Assembly (NCBI GenBank): GCA_021773395.1
Contig: JAJFKB010000024.1
Coordinates: 62,001 to 126,000 of the forward strand
DNA from: Gammaproteobacteria bacterium
GTDB taxonomy: Bacteria > Pseudomonadota > Gammaproteobacteria > Pseudomonadales > IMCC2047
Length of the DNA: 64,000 nucleotides
Reading direction: 5' to 3'
How positions within the stretch are numbered: position 1 is the first letter of the stretch; the number at the start of each line of letters is the position of its first letter. A program made the position numbers and the translations under genes. A model generated the notes under the pieces. The model was not told where the DNA came from, searched no databases, and saw only the letters and a program-made list of their open reading frames with translations. Below are positions 54,616-63,584 of this stretch, in pieces.

Positions 54616-56013
54616 CTAATACTTCGACCACTGAATTTGGTATCCCTTTTCGCCTGCTCCTTTGAGGTTTTCAGATACAAATACCTGATCCACTCTGGCA
54701 ATATCTCCCAGCAGCAAGCTGCTTTCGGCGTCCTGGATTAGAATCATTTCGCTTAGAGAATGCTCATCTAATCCACCCGGCAGGTTATCTACAAATAAAT
54801 TAACCTTCCGCTCAACCTCGGAAATTGTGAGGCCGTACTGATAGAGTCTAGTAAGAGAAACTTCGATCAAATAGCCGCGGGATCGATCATTAGTTAAAGC
54901 AAAGGGCTGCCAACTACCCGGCAATAGCTCTGCTGCATCGATCGCCACTTCAACTTGCTCAAAATGACCAATCTTACTTATCGGGATGGCTATTCCATCT
55001 CGAGCGAGCATATTCAAACCCATTAGCTCATCAAAACCAACTCCTGCTGGAGCTAGCCGGAGCAATGCCGCCACCTCCTCATTTGCATAAGCTTCATTCA
55101 TATTTAAATTCCTGACCACATCTTGATCCAATCTAAACCTGAGTTCGCTACGAGCAAAAGACGATAGTTCTGGAATTAACGGCTCGATGTTTGTGACCAG
55201 CCTGCTTTGTGCAGCGGGATGCTGAAATACCTCAAGCAGCTTTGCCGACAACGCTGTTTTAGCCGTCCGGGTTTGCCACTCCTCATGCAAGCTGATTTCT
55301 ATCAGGAATTCTACGCTGTAAAGCCGCGCTATGTCAGCTTGCGGGTTCGGGGCCTTTCCAATCCTTGCATTAACTGCGCTAACTTCGTTAATAGCAATGG
55401 CTTGACGCTCCATTCCCTGATACAGCGACAGGACTTCTCGACTGGATAAGTCATTGGCAAAAGACACCCGCACCAATATCGGTTTGCTATCGCTGGTAAA
55501 AAATTGTTCGGCACCAACAAAAAAACTACTTACCACAACAAAACCAACCAACACACCAAAGCCTACACCAAAGTGCTTCAGGTTTTTCCGTGCCTCTGCC
55601 CTCCTGGAGTCTTTATCCTCCTTTTTCGCCAGGGTTCGAGTTAAAGCCAGGGTGAACTCTCCACAGACCCAGTACACGACTATGACTAATACCCCCGGCA
55701 TGAGCAAAACAGCGCTTTTCCTGCCATCGCCACCGTAATAGGCAGCAACGGCCATCAGGTTGAAGAAGATCAACATTTTGAAAAAGTAGGTGAAGTTAAA
55801 TTGCCCGGAAACACGATCAATTGACCCGACATGCAGGATACTCAGGATTGATGACGCAAAAAGTATCTGAGAAAAAGAGGGTGGGAATTCCAGTGGCACA
55901 AATCTGGAGATATAAAAAGACATTAAGGGTGCCAGGATCAGCCCTCCCAGAACCACTGAACCTGCGGCATACCAATAATATTCAGATTTTGTATAAGCTT
56001 CGGAATTCATCAA
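54616..56013 (-). CDS. Five-helix membrane protein with RND-derived periplasmic domain
   Basis: A 465-residue protein. The first 170 residues have five membrane helices (about 12-35, 45-62, 72-92, 98-125 and 148-168) unlike any RND core. The rest resembles the periplasmic porter and docking parts of CusA/HME-type RND pumps: IGKAPNPQADIARLYSVEFL with HEEW, then LRFRLDQDVVRNLNMNEAYA, then RLYQYGLTISEVERKVN with a closing LLLGDIARV. No TM4-type acidic proton-relay residues or 12-helix core are present. It is therefore not a working RND pump by itself. Function unknown. Confidence 0.7.
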   Translation of the reverse strand: MMNSEAYTKSEYYWYAAGSVVLGGLILAPLMSFYISRFVPLEFPPSFSQILFASSILSILHVGSIDRVSGQFNFTYFFKMLIFFNLMAVAAYYGGDGRKSAVLLMPGVLVIVVYWVCGEFTLALTRTLAKKEDKDSRRAEARKNLKHFGVGFGVLVGFVVVSSFFVGAEQFFTSDSKPILVRVSFANDLSSREVLSLYQGMERQAIAINEVSAVNARIGKAPNPQADIARLYSVEFLIEISLHEEWQTRTAKTALSAKLLEVFQHPAAQSRLVTNIEPLIPELSSFARSELRFRLDQDVVRNLNMNEAYANEEVAALLRLAPAGVGFDELMGLNMLARDGIAIPISKIGHFEQVEVAIDAAELLPGSWQPFALTNDRSRGYLIEVSLTRLYQYGLTISEVERKVNLFVDNLPGGLDEHSLSEMILIQDAESSLLLGDIARVDQVFVSENLKGAGEKGYQIQWSKY

Positions 56014-56194
56014 ATGTCCTTGCAGTAGTTAAGCGTCTGAGCACTCCCTTCCAATCAGCCGATAGCCTTAACCGGAAAAAAGGAGGAATATAGTAGGCAC
56101 CCATCTTTTAGGTGCACTTGCGACCTGAATCCGTCAGAGAAGGCAAAATCATTCGAGTCTCCCCCCATCGATAGTACTTTGCCAGATGTTGGTG

Positions 56195-57577
56195 TCATTC
56201 CAGCCGCCTGCTTCCGAATTTTCTGGGGTCACCTTTATACCCCAACGATTGCCAATCGAGTCGCCCTGTTTCTCCGTGACAATCCTGACATTTAAGCGAT
56301 TGCTCCTTCGGGACGACCATGTGGGTGATCTGCCAATACATTTTGGTTTCGACAAAGTCGTATTTACCGCTGTAGGGCAGGTTCACAGCAGCCATCCCAT
56401 CGGTTATGGATTGGTTCCAGTCGAAGTGCTGCCAATACCCGCCAAATAAATTTGGCACAACCAGGTAATTGTTTACTGTGTCATAGGGCTGTTTGCCCGC
56501 CATCAGTTTAAACGGAAAGATTTTAGCGTCCTTGTGATCGATCGTGGCGGTGGGGCGGGACAAATAAATAGGCTGACGTGGATTAATTTTATCTCCAGGA
56601 ATATAGCGATCTGATTTTCCGTCGTACCACGAATAGGTGGGTATGATGTTTTTCCCCCACCGCATTTCGCCCTTGCTTTTTGCATAGAGATCCATCCCGA
56701 ATTGGTCTTTTTCCGGTATACGATCCGCACCGGCGCTGGACCAATCGGCCCAAATTTTCGTCGGCTGATCCTTTGCGAAGCTGGGAATATGACAAGTCTG
56801 ACAGGCTACGCTAAGCATATGCTGGTTCAAGGTTGAACGGCTATGTGGTTTGGTGTTGTGACATCCGCCGCACTCGACGCGTTTCCCTGCGCCGGTCGAT
56901 ACAGACATTGCCTGTCCAGGAATCCGGTGGCGCTTTGTCTGATGGCAGGTTTGACAAGACATATTTGCGCCATCCACCCCCATATGAACGTCATAGTCCC
57001 GTGTCGGACTGATTAGAGAAGTATCAAGGTCGCCATGCTTGATATGGTCGCCACCACCCCCAAAGAAGTGACATGATCCGCAGGTCTTTCTGCTTGTATT
57101 TCCAACCTGTTTGGCTATTTTCTCCAAGTCCACATTTGCGTTTGGAATGCCGGCCCTGTTGCGGTCCTTTGTGTAGAGCCCGGTGGTGTCGTGACAGACG
57201 AGACAGTCAATATTTTCAATATTTTTGAAATCAAAGGATTCGTTTTTCCAACCATATCCAGCGTGACAGCTGGTGCATCCTTCCCAGTTGGACGGCACCG
57301 AAATACAAAAGTTGTTGATCGCATTTTTTTTGCCTAAAGCAACCGCTTGCTTGTGGCCAGGGATATACTGTTGGGTTGACCAAGTCCAGTGAACATCCTT
57401 GGTAAAATCATGCGCTTCCTGTTGGTGACATTTGAGGCAAACGCGGGTCACATCCGGGCCTTGTTCGAACGGCCCCATTATTCGATGCGAATGGCTCGCC
57501 TCTGCTTGGGCGAAGGAAATATTTCCCGCCACGGCAGTAGCAAGGAAAATTAACAGGCAACTTGCCAGATTATGCAT
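56195..57577 (-). CDS. Octaheme c-type cytochrome of the tetrathionate reductase (Otr) type
   Basis: A 460-residue periplasmic protein with signal peptide (about 1-23) and eight CxxCH sites: CLKCH, CTSCH, CLVCH, CGSCH, CQTCH, CGGCH, CQTCH and CQDCH. Heme number, length and the C-terminal GYKGDP ending match the Shewanella octaheme tetrathionate reductase family, whose lysine-ligated active heme can also reduce nitrite, hydroxylamine or NO in vitro. No redox partner gene is adjacent. Natural substrate is not known from the sequence. Confidence 0.88.
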   Translation of the reverse strand: MHNLASCLLIFLATAVAGNISFAQAEASHSHRIMGPFEQGPDVTRVCLKCHQQEAHDFTKDVHWTWSTQQYIPGHKQAVALGKKNAINNFCISVPSNWEGCTSCHAGYGWKNESFDFKNIENIDCLVCHDTTGLYTKDRNRAGIPNANVDLEKIAKQVGNTSRKTCGSCHFFGGGGDHIKHGDLDTSLISPTRDYDVHMGVDGANMSCQTCHQTKRHRIPGQAMSVSTGAGKRVECGGCHNTKPHSRSTLNQHMLSVACQTCHIPSFAKDQPTKIWADWSSAGADRIPEKDQFGMDLYAKSKGEMRWGKNIIPTYSWYDGKSDRYIPGDKINPRQPIYLSRPTATIDHKDAKIFPFKLMAGKQPYDTVNNYLVVPNLFGGYWQHFDWNQSITDGMAAVNLPYSGKYDFVETKMYWQITHMVVPKEQSLKCQDCHGETGRLDWQSLGYKGDPRKFGSRRLE

Positions 57578-57808
57578 TTGATTGATACCCGATAGTTTTC
57601 ATCGTCAAAAGGGCTTTGACTCCTTTAATCCTGAGCATATTTATTTCCACCACATGGATGGTAGAAATTGATCCTCACTTTGCTCGTCCTAGCATAATGC
57701 AATATATGGCTTTCGCCGTTCAAGCAGATAAATAATAATTCGCGTCTGCTATACTTAATCAATATCAAAAAATGGGGCTGCTGCAAAGTTGCAACAGTTA
57801 AAGGACGA

Positions 57809-60118
57809 ATGGAATTAATCGAAACGTCTGATGACGATATTGAAAGTCGCGTACGAGCGACACAAATTCAAGCCGTCGTGCGTTTAACGCCGCTTTGTGT
57901 GGCTGTTAACCTCCTTAATGTTGTCATCATATGTACTGTTTTTTGGCGCACAATATCCTATTGGGCGTTGTGTAGTTGGGGATTGATCGTCTTGTCTGCC
58001 AATACCGCTTCACTCTGCAACTGGTGGCGAACGCGTAATGATCTCGCACCAGCAAGGGCCTCAGAGCGGGCGATCTTGCGGGCCGCACAGCAAGCGAGCT
58101 TCTTGGCGCTTTTGTGGGTTTTTCCTTTGGTTGTATTCATCAATCTAGCAACAGCGGAACAACAAATGTTCTTAATGGTCGTCACCACAGGAATGATTTG
58201 TGCCGGTGGTTTCGCCTTATCGACGGTTCAAAAAGCCGGTGTTGCGTTCCCCCTTGTGCTTGGAGTAGGTGCCGCGATAGCTTTGATACGGTCCGATTTA
58301 TCGGTCGCTGTGCCACTCTCAATTATGCTCGTACTTTATGTCCTGATTGTGGTCGTCAGTGTTATCAATGCATCAAGAACTTTCAGCGCACGAATTAGGG
58401 CTGAATTGTATGCTGAAAACCAAAATCAGATTATCAGTCTGCTCTTACGGGATTTCGAAGAAAATACGGCCGATGTACTTTGGGAAACTGATAGTCAATC
58501 GTATCTTCGTCAAACGTCAAAAAAATTTGCAGAGCTAATGGGGTTTTCTAGGCAAGCTCTCAAGGGTAAGAATTTTCAAAAGATTATTGAACAAAATCAA
58601 TTATCCCTAAAAGAAGCATTAAAGGATAAAGCTGTTACTGCGCTGAGTCATCTTAGTGCAGCGCTAAATGAGGGGCAGGGATTTCGAGATCTCAAGCTAC
58701 CCGTACAGGTTAGTGGGCAAGTACGCTGGTGGTCTCTCACTGCTAAACCTATGATTGCTGGTGGTTGGCGTGGAGTGATTTCTGATGTCACAGCAATTCA
58801 CGAGGCACAGCATCATATATGGCAAATGGCTCATTATGATGCCGTGACAGGTTTGTACAATCGACACAAGTTTCAAAAAACGGTTGAAATTGGAATAGCT
58901 GAGACACGAGGTGGCCACTGGTCCTGCGCTGTCTTATACATCGATTTAGATAAATTCAAGATTATTAATGACACATTGGGACACAGTTTCGGTGATCGCA
59001 TGCTCTCGATAGTGGGGCAGCGCATGCAGCGTCAAATTCGCGGACAGGATTTACTAGCACGCATCGGTGGTGATGAGTTTGGGATCGTTTTACGACGTAT
59101 CGATAGTCCAAATGAAGCGATTGGCGCAGCGCAGCGTATTTTAAAAGCTTTAGAACGTCCCTGCGATGTTGATGGTGTTACCGTCCCGGTGAATGCATGT
59201 ATTGGTATTGCCGTGGCCCCATCTGACGGAGTTAACACTGATCTACTACTCAAGCATGCTGATCTGGCTTTATACTCAGCCAAATCCCAGGGGACCGGAG
59301 TTTACCGTTGCTACATAAAGAGCATGGGGGTAAAAGTTGAGAAGCGATTACGTATAGAACAAGCACTTAAAGAAGCGTTAGAAAAGAAAAGTTTGCACGT
59401 AGTGTTCCAGCCTCAGCAACAACTTGATTCGACACAAATTACCGGCTTTGAGGCACTAGCTCGTTGGCATCATCCAGAGCTTGGAGAAGTCCCTCCAGAT
59501 ATATTTATCTCAGTTGCAGAAGAATGTGGCTTGATACAAGAACTAGGTGCTTGGGTGCTAAGTGAAGTTTGTCGGCAAATGAGCTACTGGCCTGAATCAA
59601 TAATGGTAGCAGTTAATCTTTCACCCTTGCAGTTACTTGAAAAGAACTTTGTTGAACAGGCACTAAACGAATTGGCAAAAAATAATGTCAACCCGCACCG
59701 TTTGGAATTTGAAATTACAGAGTCATTATTACTTAATGATACGGTTCTGATGCTGAATAAGCTACAAGAACTGAGAGCATCCGGTATACGTATTGCGCTT
59801 GACGACTTTGGTACTGGATATTCCGCGATGGCCTATTTACGCCGCTTTCCTTTTGACACACTTAAAATTGATCGGAGCTTTATTCATGAGATCACGGCGC
59901 ATGCGGATGCACTGGCAATAGTAGTTGCAATTATTGAAATGGCACATGCGCTTAATATCTCTGTTGTGGCTGAAGGTATTGAAGATCAAGAAACATTGAA
60001 CCTGATGCGTCAGAATAAATGTGATGTTGCTCAGGGCTTTTTTATCTCACGGCCATTAGCGTTAATTGATATCAAAAAATATTTAAACTCTCAGTGCGAT
60101 TCTTTTGTCCTGAACTAA
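57809..60118 (+). CDS. Membrane GGDEF-EAL protein with PAS domain
   Basis: A 769-residue cyclic di-GMP enzyme. Five to six N-terminal helices (about 25-190), a PAS domain (about 205-330), a GGDEF domain with intact RIGGDEF (about 345-505) and an EAL domain with EALARW, the FEITESLLL glutamate and DDFGTGYSAMAYL (about 520-765). Both catalytic motifs look complete, so it may make and degrade cyclic di-GMP. AAAGGACG precedes the ATG. The promoter region 57578-57808 has no clear operator. Confidence 0.92.
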   Translation: MELIETSDDDIESRVRATQIQAVVRLTPLCVAVNLLNVVIICTVFWRTISYWALCSWGLIVLSANTASLCNWWRTRNDLAPARASERAILRAAQQASFLALLWVFPLVVFINLATAEQQMFLMVVTTGMICAGGFALSTVQKAGVAFPLVLGVGAAIALIRSDLSVAVPLSIMLVLYVLIVVVSVINASRTFSARIRAELYAENQNQIISLLLRDFEENTADVLWETDSQSYLRQTSKKFAELMGFSRQALKGKNFQKIIEQNQLSLKEALKDKAVTALSHLSAALNEGQGFRDLKLPVQVSGQVRWWSLTAKPMIAGGWRGVISDVTAIHEAQHHIWQMAHYDAVTGLYNRHKFQKTVEIGIAETRGGHWSCAVLYIDLDKFKIINDTLGHSFGDRMLSIVGQRMQRQIRGQDLLARIGGDEFGIVLRRIDSPNEAIGAAQRILKALERPCDVDGVTVPVNACIGIAVAPSDGVNTDLLLKHADLALYSAKSQGTGVYRCYIKSMGVKVEKRLRIEQALKEALEKKSLHVVFQPQQQLDSTQITGFEALARWHHPELGEVPPDIFISVAEECGLIQELGAWVLSEVCRQMSYWPESIMVAVNLSPLQLLEKNFVEQALNELAKNNVNPHRLEFEITESLLLNDTVLMLNKLQELRASGIRIALDDFGTGYSAMAYLRRFPFDTLKIDRSFIHEITAHADALAIVVAIIEMAHALNISVVAEGIEDQETLNLMRQNKCDVAQGFFISRPLALIDIKKYLNSQCDSFVLN

Positions 60119-60225
60119 AAATTTCATTCGTACTTGATCTCTTGATCTATGGTGTCAGACTCACTGCTGATCCCTTTGATTTATGTGGCAAAGACGGTTA
60201 TCACTCCTCATCAAAAGCCAGATCC

Positions 60226-60711
60226 TTACTTGTGAACTGGCGGATTCCAATTTGCTCCAATGCGGATAATGCTGCTTTCCTCCCAAACATCGCTAATGCG
60301 GTAAAACTGTTTAAAACTGGGTACCCCCTCGGGGAGGATTATCCAGGGTTGCTTGCTTTCAGTATAAATATGTACGCTGGGGGGCAGGCGGTCCGGTTCA
60401 TCTAGAGTACCGACACGCATAAACCAGCAATCGTCGAAACGACCACTTTTGTATTCGCTCCACACATAGGTGGCACACTCGGGACAGAAAAATGCGGTGT
60501 GGTGGGTATCAGGAAAGCGAAATTGTGCAATGTCACCACAGAGAATATCTACTTGGCTTTTTTCTACTAGCGCATTCATTACAAAAGCACTTCCGGTTAC
60601 CCGTTGACATTGGCGACAGTGGCAAGCATGAACGATCAATGGGTTGGTGTTCATCCTAAAACGAACACTCCGACATGAGCATCCACCCTCATACTCACTT
60701 TCAACGGTCAT
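60226..60711 (-). CDS. GFA/CENP-V family zinc protein
   Basis: A 161-residue protein with the GFA fold. Zinc ligands are Cys11, Cys13, Cys30, Cys32 and Cys35 (HACHCRQCQRVTG) and a downstream FFCPECATYVW pair. Members were first named glutathione-dependent formaldehyde-activating enzymes, but most have unknown substrates. Downstream (60119-60225) lies a degenerate GGTGTCAGACTC ... CCCTTTGAT box. Confidence 0.9.
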   Translation of the reverse strand: MTVESEYEGGCSCRSVRFRMNTNPLIVHACHCRQCQRVTGSAFVMNALVEKSQVDILCGDIAQFRFPDTHHTAFFCPECATYVWSEYKSGRFDDCWFMRVGTLDEPDRLPPSVHIYTESKQPWIILPEGVPSFKQFYRISDVWEESSIIRIGANWNPPVHK

Positions 60712-60866
60712 GACTTAGTCTCCTTGATATGTGTTATGGCGTTCGTTCCCAAAAATCTAATGCGGGTCCGGGTAAAATCATCTTAACGCGATTCGCTTCA
60801 AATACTTTCCATTTCAGAATATTCGATACTGAGTACAAGTCCTGTTCCCAGAATTAGTTCTTTGCC

Positions 60867-60932
60867 GCATAACGCCCCAGCTCACAGGAGAGCGAGCGCA
60901 GCGAGTGATTCCTATGGAGCTGATTGTTAGAG
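60867..60932 (-). other. attC: Integron attC-like recombination site
   Basis: Read on the minus strand, CTCTAAC (60932-60926) and GTTATGC (60873-60867) fit the RYYYAAC and GTTRRRY core sites. Between them are imperfectly paired arms, CAGCTC-CATA-GGA and TCC-TGT-GAGCTG, differing by one unpaired base, as in attC sites. The 66-bp length and folded-strand asymmetry fit a gene-cassette attC at the 3' end of a minus-strand cassette. Confidence 0.65.
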
Positions 60933-60940
60933 CACACTTA

Positions 60941-61100
60941 CTAAGGCTCCGAAATAAAACGTAAAAATGCGTCAGCAAGACCGGTTGTGCGCTTCTGCCC
61001 CAAACCATTCCCGGACATTGTCACATGCAAACCATCTGTATTAATTAAACCTCTTGAATAAAGGTCTGTCCACAATTGATCGTAAAGCTCTCGTTGACCT
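60941..61100 (-). pseudogene. Truncated gene-cassette ORF ending at the attC site
   Basis: The frame closes with ADAFLRFISEP and a stop codon at 60941, 9 bp before the attC core. Reading upstream it stays coding-like (ELYDQLWTDLYSRGLINTDG) to about 61100, where a duplicated GGGGTCA box begins. No start codon with ribosome site is visible within the cassette-like part. It looks like the C-terminal 50 residues of a cassette protein whose 5' part was replaced by the repeat. I do not recognise the family. Confidence 0.5.
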
Positions 61101-61174
61101 TGCAGCACACGGGGGGTCATGCAGCACACGGGGGGTCAGGTCTTTGATTTTGGAAATCGATCGAGTCTGACCCC
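61101..61174. repeat. GGGGTCA box: 19-bp tandem duplication plus inverted repeat
   Basis: TGCAGCACACGGGGGGTCA occurs twice in succession (61101-61119, 61120-61138). From 61132 the second copy forms one end of a hairpin: GGGGTCAG ... CTGACCCC (61132-61139 / 61167-61174), with GTCTTTGATTTTGG inside. The GTCTTTGATTT tail is shared with the 10521 locus. It resembles REP-like palindromes that RAYT transposases mobilise. No such transposase is in the window. Confidence 0.75.
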
Positions 61175-61298
61175 TTTGATGGTTTTTACCCGTGCAATTT
61201 AAGCCTTTATTAAGTCAATATGAATTTGTAAAATGAACTTACCTTGGCTCATCTTGATAGACCGGATAGTATAAGAAAACATGATAATGGAGTAAGAT

Positions 61299-63371
61299 AT
61301 GAGATGGATCTATAATTTCGGAAACCAGCCGCAGAAAGAACAATATTGTCAAATACTATGTACATCAATGCGACGTTTGCCTGCGATACTGGTCGCATTT
61401 TGCGTAGCCGTAGGTTCACAGACAAGTAGAGCATTTGATTGCGGCAACGTCGTGGATGTGTCGCAGATAGAGTGCCTGGCGCTTGACACACTGAGCGCGA
61501 ATACCAATGTTGCTGGCTGGGACGATACAAGCGGCGGGTGGAATGATGCTGGTGATACTACGGTTTGTGATGCTTATGGTGTGACCTGTCTGGCCGGTGG
61601 TATTCATAAGTTGAAACTTCAAGAGAATGGGCTAGTGGGGACGCTTCCTCCAGAGCTAGGCAACCTCGAAAATTTACATGAATTACAGATAAACAGAAAT
61701 CAACTCAGTGGTGGAATACCACCGGAGCTTGGCAAGCTGACGGATTTAGAGCGCTTGGTGCTGAGTAGTAACGGATTAACGGGCCCTATTCCATCTGAGC
61801 TCTCTTCTCTGCACAACCTTTGGCAATTGTTCCTTATCTTCAACCAATTGAGCGGTGAGATTCCGTCCGAATTGGGTAAACTGTCCAGCTTAACGGACTT
61901 GAGCCTTTTTCTTAATCAGCTGACGGGGCCTATTCCCCCCGAACTGGCCAACCTGACTAATTTGGAAAGGCTATGGCTGGAAGAAAATTACCTTACCGGG
62001 AATATCCCAGTAGCATTAACGACAATGTCAAATCTCAAGACTTTATGGCTCACCAATAACCAGCTTACAGGAACCATACCCTCAGCGCTCGGTGATATGC
62101 CGAGCTTGGAAGTATTACATCTTAATAAAAATCAGCTTACCGGATCAATTCCGCGAGAGTTAGGCAACTCAAACACATTGAGCCATATTAGGCTAGAAAC
62201 CAACCAGCTATTTGGATCAATTCCCGCCGAGTTAGGTAATCTGCATGACTTGTTCTGGCTGGATTTAGGTCACAATAATTTAACAGGCCTCATTCCCTCG
62301 AGCGTGGGTAGGCTAACCAACCTAGCAGTTATGAACTTAAACAATAACCAGTTAAGCGGTTCCGTCCCACCCCAAATCGGCAATATGGAAAGTTTACAGG
62401 GTTTGTATTTGTACAATAATCAATTTTCCGGAGACCTACCTGATACCATGGTCAATTTGACCAATATGGACGGCATCCATAGCGACCTGAGGATCCAAAA
62501 TAATTGCCTTACCGAAAGTAACCCTAAAGTCAGAGCATTTATCGACAGTAAATCGTCACCGACTGATATTTATGGATTGGATAATCAGCGTATTGATTGC
62601 GCCAGTGTCTTAGTTAAAAATTTGTTAACTCCAGTTAATGGCTTGTGGTCTATTGTCAAAGAAGATAATGGCCGACCTGGGCGCGGGTTTCAATTGGAAA
62701 CACAAAATGACGTATTGGTGTTGACTGTATATGGGTATACCCGTTCGGGCGATGCTAAATGGTGGTTGGCGGCTGGTGCCTTGCCGATCGATTCAAATGA
62801 AATAACATTGGATCTTGGACATTATAGCGGTGGCACTTCGTTTGGTATGGAACATGTTAACGCCCTCTACTTGGGGTCTCAGGGTAGAGTGACTCTACGC
62901 TTTGATCGCAGCACCAGTGGGGAGATATGTTTCCCGGACGAATCCTGCAAGGCCATCCATGCTTTTAAATTCGGGTGGGCAGATAGCGCTTCAGCTCTCT
63001 TGGGAAATTGGGTGGGCACAGCGGTTGATCGAGTCTCTGAAGAATTATTTGCCTTTGATTTGGAGTTTACAGATGTTCGCAACTTCCGTAATCCCGGTGT
63101 GATTGATGAGGTCGTTGGTTTTGGCAATGTGATCTATCAAGGTAATCAATCGTCAGTTGATGTGGTGTGCCAGCGTATCGTAGATAGTGGTAACGAGCCA
63201 GTTTTTACCTGTACCACCGAATTATCTGGTGAAACGTTACAGTTTGCTTTCGATGTAAATAACAATGGAATGGCAGGGCAACTTTATAGTTTGACTGACG
63301 ATAACGTAGATGCTGATTTATACGGTTTTCGTATTACTTCTGAAAATGGTAGATCAATTCAGCCAAATTAA
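61299..63371 (+). CDS. Secreted leucine-rich-repeat protein of plant-like LRR type
   Basis: A 690-residue protein. A signal-peptide-like segment (about 24-45) is followed by an N-cap with DTTVCDAYGVTC, then about 12 repeats of 24 residues with the plant-receptor consensus LxxLxLxxNxLxGxIPxELGxL (about 105-395). The C-terminal 260 residues are beta-rich and unrelated to LRRs. GGAG stands seven bases before the ATG at 61299; the ATG at 61368 gives a tidier signal peptide but no ribosome site. The likely role is binding at the cell surface. The ligand is unknown. Confidence 0.85.
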   Translation: MRWIYNFGNQPQKEQYCQILCTSMRRLPAILVAFCVAVGSQTSRAFDCGNVVDVSQIECLALDTLSANTNVAGWDDTSGGWNDAGDTTVCDAYGVTCLAGGIHKLKLQENGLVGTLPPELGNLENLHELQINRNQLSGGIPPELGKLTDLERLVLSSNGLTGPIPSELSSLHNLWQLFLIFNQLSGEIPSELGKLSSLTDLSLFLNQLTGPIPPELANLTNLERLWLEENYLTGNIPVALTTMSNLKTLWLTNNQLTGTIPSALGDMPSLEVLHLNKNQLTGSIPRELGNSNTLSHIRLETNQLFGSIPAELGNLHDLFWLDLGHNNLTGLIPSSVGRLTNLAVMNLNNNQLSGSVPPQIGNMESLQGLYLYNNQFSGDLPDTMVNLTNMDGIHSDLRIQNNCLTESNPKVRAFIDSKSSPTDIYGLDNQRIDCASVLVKNLLTPVNGLWSIVKEDNGRPGRGFQLETQNDVLVLTVYGYTRSGDAKWWLAAGALPIDSNEITLDLGHYSGGTSFGMEHVNALYLGSQGRVTLRFDRSTSGEICFPDESCKAIHAFKFGWADSASALLGNWVGTAVDRVSEELFAFDLEFTDVRNFRNPGVIDEVVGFGNVIYQGNQSSVDVVCQRIVDSGNEPVFTCTTELSGETLQFAFDVNNNGMAGQLYSLTDDNVDADLYGFRITSENGRSIQPN

Positions 63372-63584
63372 GCAATGTTTCAGTCTATTACTGCGGGCCA
63401 TACCGCGCACCAAAATAGAGATATCAAGGGGAGAGATTTCAAGGGGACGGAGGTTTTGATCGCGCCGTCGATAACGCTCCTTGTCATCGTTTATTCAATA
63501 GCAGGTCAGATTACTTCACAGCAGGTTAGCGCGCAAAGGCAAAAGGCTAGACTTGACGCCATTCCCCGAACAGCTTAAAACTAA

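Noticed and set aside
56220-56233. TTTCTGGGGTCACC at the end of the octaheme gene as another repeat box
   Set aside because: It lies in the coding end where the family has a GDP motif, and GGTGACCCC encodes exactly that. No tandem copy is present.
48667-60225. A larger integron cassette array made of the small genes between 49 and 55 kb
   Set aside because: I looked for paired RYYYAAC/GTTRRRY sites after each gene and found no convincing attC apart from 60867-60932. The small genes look like ordinary chromosomal genes.
60814-61008. 64-residue minus-strand ORF over the attC-like site
   Set aside because: It runs through the attC stem and has no coding character. It is a shadow of the cassette end.
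63375-63578. 67-residue ORF after the leucine-rich-repeat gene
   Set aside because: Its sequence comes from AGGGGA/AGGGGACGGAGG repeats and has no ribosome site, domain or coding character.
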